Shown piece after piece: positions 60,370 through 64,000 of a DNA stretch of 64,000 nucleotides. The stretch comes from CALZKI01 sp964567585 (lineage in GTDB: Bacteria > Bacillota > Clostridia > Lachnospirales > Lachnospiraceae): assembly GCA_964567585.1 (NCBI GenBank), contig CAZMND010000001.1, positions 13,228 to 77,227 of the forward strand. Reading direction: 5' to 3'. Under the pieces are notes generated by a model, which was not told the origin of the DNA, did no database searches, and saw nothing but the letters and a program-made list of their open reading frames with translations. Every line of letters begins with the position of its first letter. The stretch's first letter is position 1. The translations under genes and the position numbers were made by a program.

Positions 60370-60773
60370 ATGTCGCCTCCAAAGCTTAACGGAAGTAACT
60401 CATCCAGCGTTTTTTTGATATAATCCTCTTCGGACTTTGCAACCAACACAGACAATTCCTTCGGATTTGAAAATTCTGCCATCACCTGTCTGCAAACTCC
60501 ACACGGATACGCATATTCCGTAATTTCTTCACCCGCTTTACCGCCTACAATGGCAATTTTAACAAACTCCTTACTACCTTCACTAACCGCCTTAAAAATG
60601 GCCGTTCTTTCTGCGCAGTTTGTAGCTCCGTAAGAAGCATTTTCTATATTACAACCGGTATATACTTGTCCATCTTTTGTCAAAACAGCCGCGCCTACCG
60701 CAAAATGTGAATACGGTGCATATGCTTTTTCTCTGGCTTTTATTGCCAATGCTATTAACTGTTGATTGTCCAT
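60357..60773 (-). CDS. cdd: Cytidine deaminase
   Basis: 138 residues. Zinc and catalytic residues in CAERTAIF (Cys, Glu) and PCGVCRQVM; YAPYSHFAVGAAV is the substrate loop. Salvages cytidine and deoxycytidine. First gene of cdd-mutS-like-rnhA-small membrane protein. Confidence 0.95.
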   Translation of the reverse strand: MDNQQLIALAIKAREKAYAPYSHFAVGAAVLTKDGQVYTGCNIENASYGATNCAERTAIFKAVSEGSKEFVKIAIVGGKAGEEITEYAYPCGVCRQVMAEFSNPKELSVLVAKSEEDYIKKTLDELLPLSFGGDIWNI

Positions 60774-60803
60774 AACTAAATTGTCCTCTACTCTTTTGGA
60801 ATA

Positions 60804-60832
60804 ATTATAGCATAATGTGTTTGTTTTGGAAA
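60804..60832 (-). promoter_or_regulatory. Candidate promoter of cdd
   Basis: Minus strand TATAAT (60809-60804) with a poor -35 TTTCCA (60832-60827) 17 bp away, starting right at the end of the toxin gene. Confidence 0.45.
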
Positions 60833-61312
60833 TTAAATACCTAATTCGTTATGAAAATATTTTAGTGTAGAATAGTTGTATCTTCGATTAAATTCTTGAA
60901 CATTCAAAAAATGTGTACCTTTCATATGCATAATATATTCTTCTACATACTTTAATGCTTCGTTTTTTATTCTTTTTATATGAATCATCGTTTCGTTATA
61001 CTCATCTTTATCTAGTATTGCTATATTATTATCTAAATAATTCCCCTTATTTATTATAATAATTTTTGTATAATCTAAGCCGGATTTATGTTTCCTCGAA
61101 CGGGTTGACTTTTTAAAATGATATGCATATGAATGAGTAATTTCAGACCTATATGGAACACAAACAAAATAATCATAATGAGTTTGAAAAAGAATGCAAT
61201 TATACGCTCGACAAGATTTCTTTAGAATCTCATCATAAGGTGGACTGGGATATGCCTCATAGAATTCATCACTTAATCGTAATATCTGAAAATCGCTTTC
61301 TATTATATTCAT
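60833..61312 (-). CDS. Type III toxin of TenpN/CptN type
   Basis: 159 residues. The pattern ILRLSDEFYEAYPSPPYDEIL, then FVCVPYRSEITHSYAY and KSGLDYTKIIIINKGNYLD, then an acidic DKDEYNE segment, resembles TenpIN-family toxins (related in fold to ToxN). RBS AAAGGAG before ATG 61312. Directly downstream of a terminator and two 52-nt RNA repeats, the order that defines type III systems. Members act as RNases that are held inactive by RNA. Sequence identity with known members was not measured, and CptN is the alternative subfamily. Confidence 0.8.
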   Translation of the reverse strand: MNIIESDFQILRLSDEFYEAYPSPPYDEILKKSCRAYNCILFQTHYDYFVCVPYRSEITHSYAYHFKKSTRSRKHKSGLDYTKIIIINKGNYLDNNIAILDKDEYNETMIHIKRIKNEALKYVEEYIMHMKGTHFLNVQEFNRRYNYSTLKYFHNELGI

Positions 61313-61326
61313 TTTTTCTCCTTTTG

Positions 61327-61356
61327 TAAAAAGCGAGAGGTATAAAACCTCTCGCT
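61327..61356 (-). terminator. Terminator between antitoxin RNA and toxin gene
   Basis: Perfect 10-bp stem AGCGAGAGGT (61332-61341) / ACCTCTCGCT (61347-61356), loop of 5, followed on the minus strand by TTTTTAC. Confidence 0.9.
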
Positions 61357-61363
61357 AAAAACT

Positions 61364-61499
61364 CTTCATCATTCGGTCAATTTTTATTTTACCGTCCTGT
61401 CAGAACCGTCACAGGACTCATCGCTCGGTCAATTTTTATTTTACCGTCCTGTCAGAACCGTCACAGGACTCATCTTGATGAAGGAAAACTTTTGTTTTC
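61364..61499 (-). ncRNA. Type III antitoxin RNA (TenpI/CptI-like)
   Basis: Predicted RNA from about 61499. It begins with hairpin GAAAAC-aaaa-GTTTTC, then CTTCATCA, two 52-nt repeats, and TGATGAAG, which pairs with CTTCATCA and closes the array. Each repeat has a 7-bp stem GTCCTGT/ACAGGAC with a 10-nt loop holding CGGT, which can pair with ACCG downstream as an H-type pseudoknot. This fits type III antitoxin folding; the processing ends are unknown. The stretch 61313-61635 holds only this locus and its promoter. Confidence 0.82.
61373..61476 (-). repeat. Two tandem 52-nt direct repeats
   Basis: Copies at 61373-61424 and 61425-61476 are identical over the first 50 bases and differ only in the last two (GC and TT on the plus strand). 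Confidence 0.95.
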
Positions 61500-61505
61500 A
61501 TTTAT

Positions 61506-61534
61506 ATTATATACATTACTATCCTTTTTTACAA
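61506..61534 (-). promoter_or_regulatory. Promoter of the second type III locus
   Basis: Minus strand TTGTAA (61534-61529), 17-bp spacer, TATAAT (61511-61506). Confidence 0.7.
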
Positions 61535-61635
61535 TTACTTCAATTATTAAAATTATATAAACAATCATTGCACAACACTCAAACTTATGCTACTCTTTGA
61601 TTGAATTAATCACATCAATGATATGGAGGTTTCTT

Positions 61636-62121
61636 ATGGAAGAAAATAATAGAATTTCACTGGCAAACGAAAAAGCAAAAATAGTATGTGCCCGCCTTAT
61701 AACCCGAATGTCTATGCTTACAAAAATGATTATTGCATATCTTTTATTTATGTTAATATTTGATAAATTTAATTTATCCCAGCGTTTAGGTCAAGCAGGT
61801 CTTCTTTTTGTCGTTTTTTTGTTTCTTTTACCGTTTATTGTACATATCCTCTACCTTGTACTGACAAAATTCGGATATGTAGTATTCTATGATGATCACG
61901 CTAAAATTTGCACGAAAACTTCTACCAAGTCTTTTAGCTACTATAATTCATTAAAATTTGAAATTAAAGGCTATTGTTTACTGGTCCGCAAACCCGAACC
62001 TGATTATTATAGCGTTAAAATGATTTTTGAAGAAAATGGTGAAATCAAGAAAATCCGGTTGTATACGGATGACCTTAAGCTTTTCAGCCCTCTTGCGGCA
62101 AAATTCAAAAAAGCGGATTAG
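61636..62121 (+). CDS. Hypothetical membrane protein (161 residues)
   Basis: Two membrane helices (about 28-48 and 58-82) followed by a cytoplasmic domain of about 75 residues with FYDDHAKICTKTSTKSFSYY and YSVKMIFEENGEIKKIRLYT strands, which looks like a small PH-like or beta-rich fold. I do not recognise the family. ATG 61636 chosen for GGAGG six bases before; an ATG at 61597 lacks one. Divergent from the type III locus. Confidence 0.65.
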   Translation: MEENNRISLANEKAKIVCARLITRMSMLTKMIIAYLLFMLIFDKFNLSQRLGQAGLLFVVFLFLLPFIVHILYLVLTKFGYVVFYDDHAKICTKTSTKSFSYYNSLKFEIKGYCLLVRKPEPDYYSVKMIFEENGEIKKIRLYTDDLKLFSPLAAKFKKAD

Positions 62122-62145
62122 GATACTAATCCAAAACCCTTAAAT

Positions 62146-62202
62146 AAAAAGAAAGTTTTCAGGTTCCCTTTACGTTAGGTGGTACCCGAAAACTTTCTTT
62201 TT
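62146..62202. terminator. Long-stem terminator between convergent genes
   Basis: AAAAAGAAAGTTTTC (62146-62160) pairs perfectly with GAAAACTTTCTTTTT (62188-62202). Ends the membrane protein gene and spoIVA transcripts. Confidence 0.85.
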
Positions 62203-62204
62203 AT

Positions 62205-63701
62205 TTATATGATGATACAAACCATTCCGCCGTTGCTTTCATTGACAATCTTCTGCATAGATTCCTGTAATTTCACCTGGCTTTCTTCGCCAATCATGGC
62301 CACCTTACTTGTGATACCATCCTGAACCAATTGTTCCACTGTTTTTCCGAAAATATTGGTATCCCAGATTCCTCTGTCATTGACATCCGCTTCAGATATG
62401 TATTCAATCAAATCTTTTGCCTGCTCCTCTGTACCTACAATCGGCGCAATTTCCGTTTCAATATTGGCACGAATCATATGAATACTTGGACTCTCCGCTT
62501 TGATTTTGACACCAAACTTATTTCCGTGTCGTATAAGTTCCGGTTTTTCCAATGTAATCTCACTACGCTGCGGTGTAACCACACCATATCCTTTCATACG
62601 AACTGCTTCTACTGCGCCCATAACTTTTACATATTCACTTTTCATCTGGGCGAGTTCCTTCATTACATTTAAGAACTGGTATTCATTCTGTACCGTTTCA
62701 TCTATCATCCGGCTAATCATTTCGTAGTAATACTTCTGGTCTAAATCAAGATATATCGTTACCGTTCCGTTTTCCAGATTCACCTTGTCAATTTTGCATT
62801 TCTTAATATATTCACTATCCATTTGAATGTTACGTTCGTTTCCAATCACGTCACGAATACAATTCATATTGTCAGACAATCTCTTTACCTGCTCAATTAT
62901 ATTTTTTTTCATTGCATGGTCATCCGATAACATTTCCACCCACTTTGGCATATAAAATTCAATTTCACTGAGCGGAAATTCGTACAAAACATTCTGCAAA
63001 ATCGTTACAATATCATCTACCTTAAGCTGTTCTATATTCATTGGTATTGCCGTTACATTGTATTTTTCACTGATTTGCTTTGCCACCTGTTTGGCTTCTT
63101 CCCCATAAGGTTTTATCGTATTTACCAAAACTATAAATGGTTTTCTGATACCCTTTAAAGCTTCAATTGTTTTTTCTTCTGCATCTAAATACTGACTTCT
63201 TGGAATTTCTCCAAAGCTGCCATCTGTTGTAATCACAATTCCTATTGTGGAATGATCACGGATAACCTTCTCCGTACCAAGATGGGCAGCCTCTGAAAAA
63301 GGTATTGGATTTTCAAACCATGGTGTCTGAACCAGTCTTTCTTTATCCTCTTCCAAATGTCCCGTAGCGCCATCTACCATATATCCTACACAGTCCACAA
63401 GTCGTACCTTTACCTGAACATCATCCCCTAACGTGATAGTTGCCGCTTCTTTTGGTACAAATTTAGGTTCTGTTGTTGTAATGGTTCTTCCTGCAGCGCT
63501 TTGCGGAAGTTCATCCTGTGCCTGTTTTTTCTCATACCCTTCATTCATATATGGCAATACACACAAATCCATAAATCGCTTGATAAAGGTTGATTTTCCA
63601 CATCGTACGGGACCTACAACTCCCAGATAGATTTCTCCTTTTGTTCTTCCCTGAATATCCTTGTATAAATCAAATTCATTCATTTTTGTATAAGTGTCCA
63701 T
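62205..63701 (-). CDS. spoIVA: Stage IV sporulation protein A
   Basis: 498 residues. ATPase that polymerises on the forespore to found the coat. GTPase-like Walker A GPVRCGKST, VRLVDCVGYMVDGA, and the C-terminal MVCIII end that anchors on SpoVM-marked membrane in Bacillus. Start ATG 63701 with AAGGGG about ten bases before. A sigma-E-like -10 box (CATATAAT) lies 30 bp upstream. Confidence 0.96.
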   Translation of the reverse strand: MDTYTKMNEFDLYKDIQGRTKGEIYLGVVGPVRCGKSTFIKRFMDLCVLPYMNEGYEKKQAQDELPQSAAGRTITTTEPKFVPKEAATITLGDDVQVKVRLVDCVGYMVDGATGHLEEDKERLVQTPWFENPIPFSEAAHLGTEKVIRDHSTIGIVITTDGSFGEIPRSQYLDAEEKTIEALKGIRKPFIVLVNTIKPYGEEAKQVAKQISEKYNVTAIPMNIEQLKVDDIVTILQNVLYEFPLSEIEFYMPKWVEMLSDDHAMKKNIIEQVKRLSDNMNCIRDVIGNERNIQMDSEYIKKCKIDKVNLENGTVTIYLDLDQKYYYEMISRMIDETVQNEYQFLNVMKELAQMKSEYVKVMGAVEAVRMKGYGVVTPQRSEITLEKPELIRHGNKFGVKIKAESPSIHMIRANIETEIAPIVGTEEQAKDLIEYISEADVNDRGIWDTNIFGKTVEQLVQDGITSKVAMIGEESQVKLQESMQKIVNESNGGMVCIII

Positions 63702-63707
63702 AAAATA

Positions 63708-63749
63708 ACAACCCCTTCCATTGTTGTAACATTATATGAAAGGGGTTGT
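63708..63749 (-). promoter_or_regulatory. spoIVA promoter region with 10-bp inverted repeat over the ribosome site
   Basis: ACAACCCCTT (63708-63717) and AAGGGGTTGT (63740-63749) are inverted copies; on the minus strand the AAGGGG of the spoIVA ribosome site is in the second arm. Between them is CATATAAT (63738-63731), a sigma-E-like -10. Read-through from the EF-G gene would fold and hide the site; a transcript starting near 63724 would not. Confidence 0.5.
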
Positions 63750-63778
63750 ATATTTATTACTTATTATTCTCTATAAAA

Positions 63779-64000
63779 TTATAATTCTTCACTGTTTTCA
63801 GCTACTTTTGCAGCTCTTGCAGCCACTTCTTTTTCCTGTACATCTGACGGAGCCTGTTCATAGCGTACAAACTCATATGAATAGTCGCCTCTACCACCTG
63901 TCATAGAACGTAAATCTGTACAGTATCCGAAGATTTCCATCATTGGAATATCTGCTTCAATACATGTCTTTCCGCCTGCAACAGGGTTCATACCAAGCAC
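63779..64000 (-). CDS. fusA: Elongation factor G, C-terminal part (runs off window)
   Basis: The last 73 codons of an EF-G-type gene; MNPVAGGKTCIEADIPMMEI and FGYCTDLRSMTGGRGDYSYEF match domain V. The open frame continues to the right edge and its start lies outside. The C-terminus ends ARAAKVAENSEEL. Whether it is the main EF-G or a paralogue cannot be told here. Confidence 0.88.
   Translation of the reverse strand: MLGMNPVAGGKTCIEADIPMMEIFGYCTDLRSMTGGRGDYSYEFVRYEQAPSDVQEKEVAARAAKVAENSEEL

Overview
The window looks like a chromosomal piece of an anaerobic, spore-forming, low-GC Firmicute, most probably a Lachnospiraceae member of the Clostridia. It carries cotJABC, spoIVA and a GerA/SpoVAF protein (spores), anaerobic ribonucleotide reductase with its activase, an [FeFe]-hydrogenase, a clostridial pyr operon with pyrI, and zinc-ribbon Ser/Thr kinases of a Lachnospiraceae style. 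I found no tRNA, rRNA, CRISPR array or transposase. The species cannot be told from this sequence.

Layout. 1-4651 (minus): a phospho-signalling operon running off the left edge, with a secreted protease-like FHA protein, a PrsW-FHA fusion, a zinc-ribbon FHA protein, a PP2C phosphatase and a Ser/Thr kinase. 4827-7435: XRE regulator, a lactonase and a pseudouridine synthase. 7432-13071 (minus): pyrC-K-D-F-E-B-I. 13142-13867: a type III toxin-antitoxin locus of ToxIN/AbiQ type (promoter, three RNA repeats, terminator, toxin). 13894-16169: a small protein, a PARG-like macrodomain protein and a broken HD-domain gene. 16261-35308 (minus): about 17 closely spaced genes, the main accessory system, with three kinases, two PP2C phosphatases, five FHA proteins including a double-FHA ABC ATPase, its permease, a vWA protein, three lipoproteins and small membrane proteins. 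35428-35717: a 234-bp segment bounded by inverted 28-bp sites beside a tyrosine recombinase (35741-36586), read as an invertible promoter for the 19-kb run. 36689-40099: two paralogous AgrC-like kinases around one LytTR regulator. 40393-41019: a solo MazF/PemK-like protein. 41207-60773: mostly housekeeping (trpS, helicase, gltX, hydrogenase, chemotaxis receptor, cotJ, spoVAF-like, dut, nrdDG, WYL regulator, HAD phosphatase, rnhA, MutS-like ATPase, cdd). 60833-61534: a second type III toxin-antitoxin locus of TenpIN/CptIN style with two 52-nt repeats. 61636-64000: a membrane protein, spoIVA and the 3' end of an EF-G gene.

How it fits together. The two phospho-signalling loci together hold four kinases, three PP2C phosphatases and nine FHA domains in eight proteins; several proteins carry Thr-Met/Leu-Pro-Leu repeats that could be kinase substrates. 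In the large locus the extracellular kinase parts (PASTA repeats, a solute-binding-protein-like domain), a membrane-anchored vWA protein and lipoproteins face outward, while FHA domains gather on an ABC exporter inside. In the orientation given, the only good promoter seen in the invertible segment points away from the operon into a terminator, so this genome copy may be in the OFF state.

The two type III loci share a 15-nt promoter/start block and overall plan but have unrelated toxins and repeats. All calls rest on reading the sequence and family knowledge; no database search was run.
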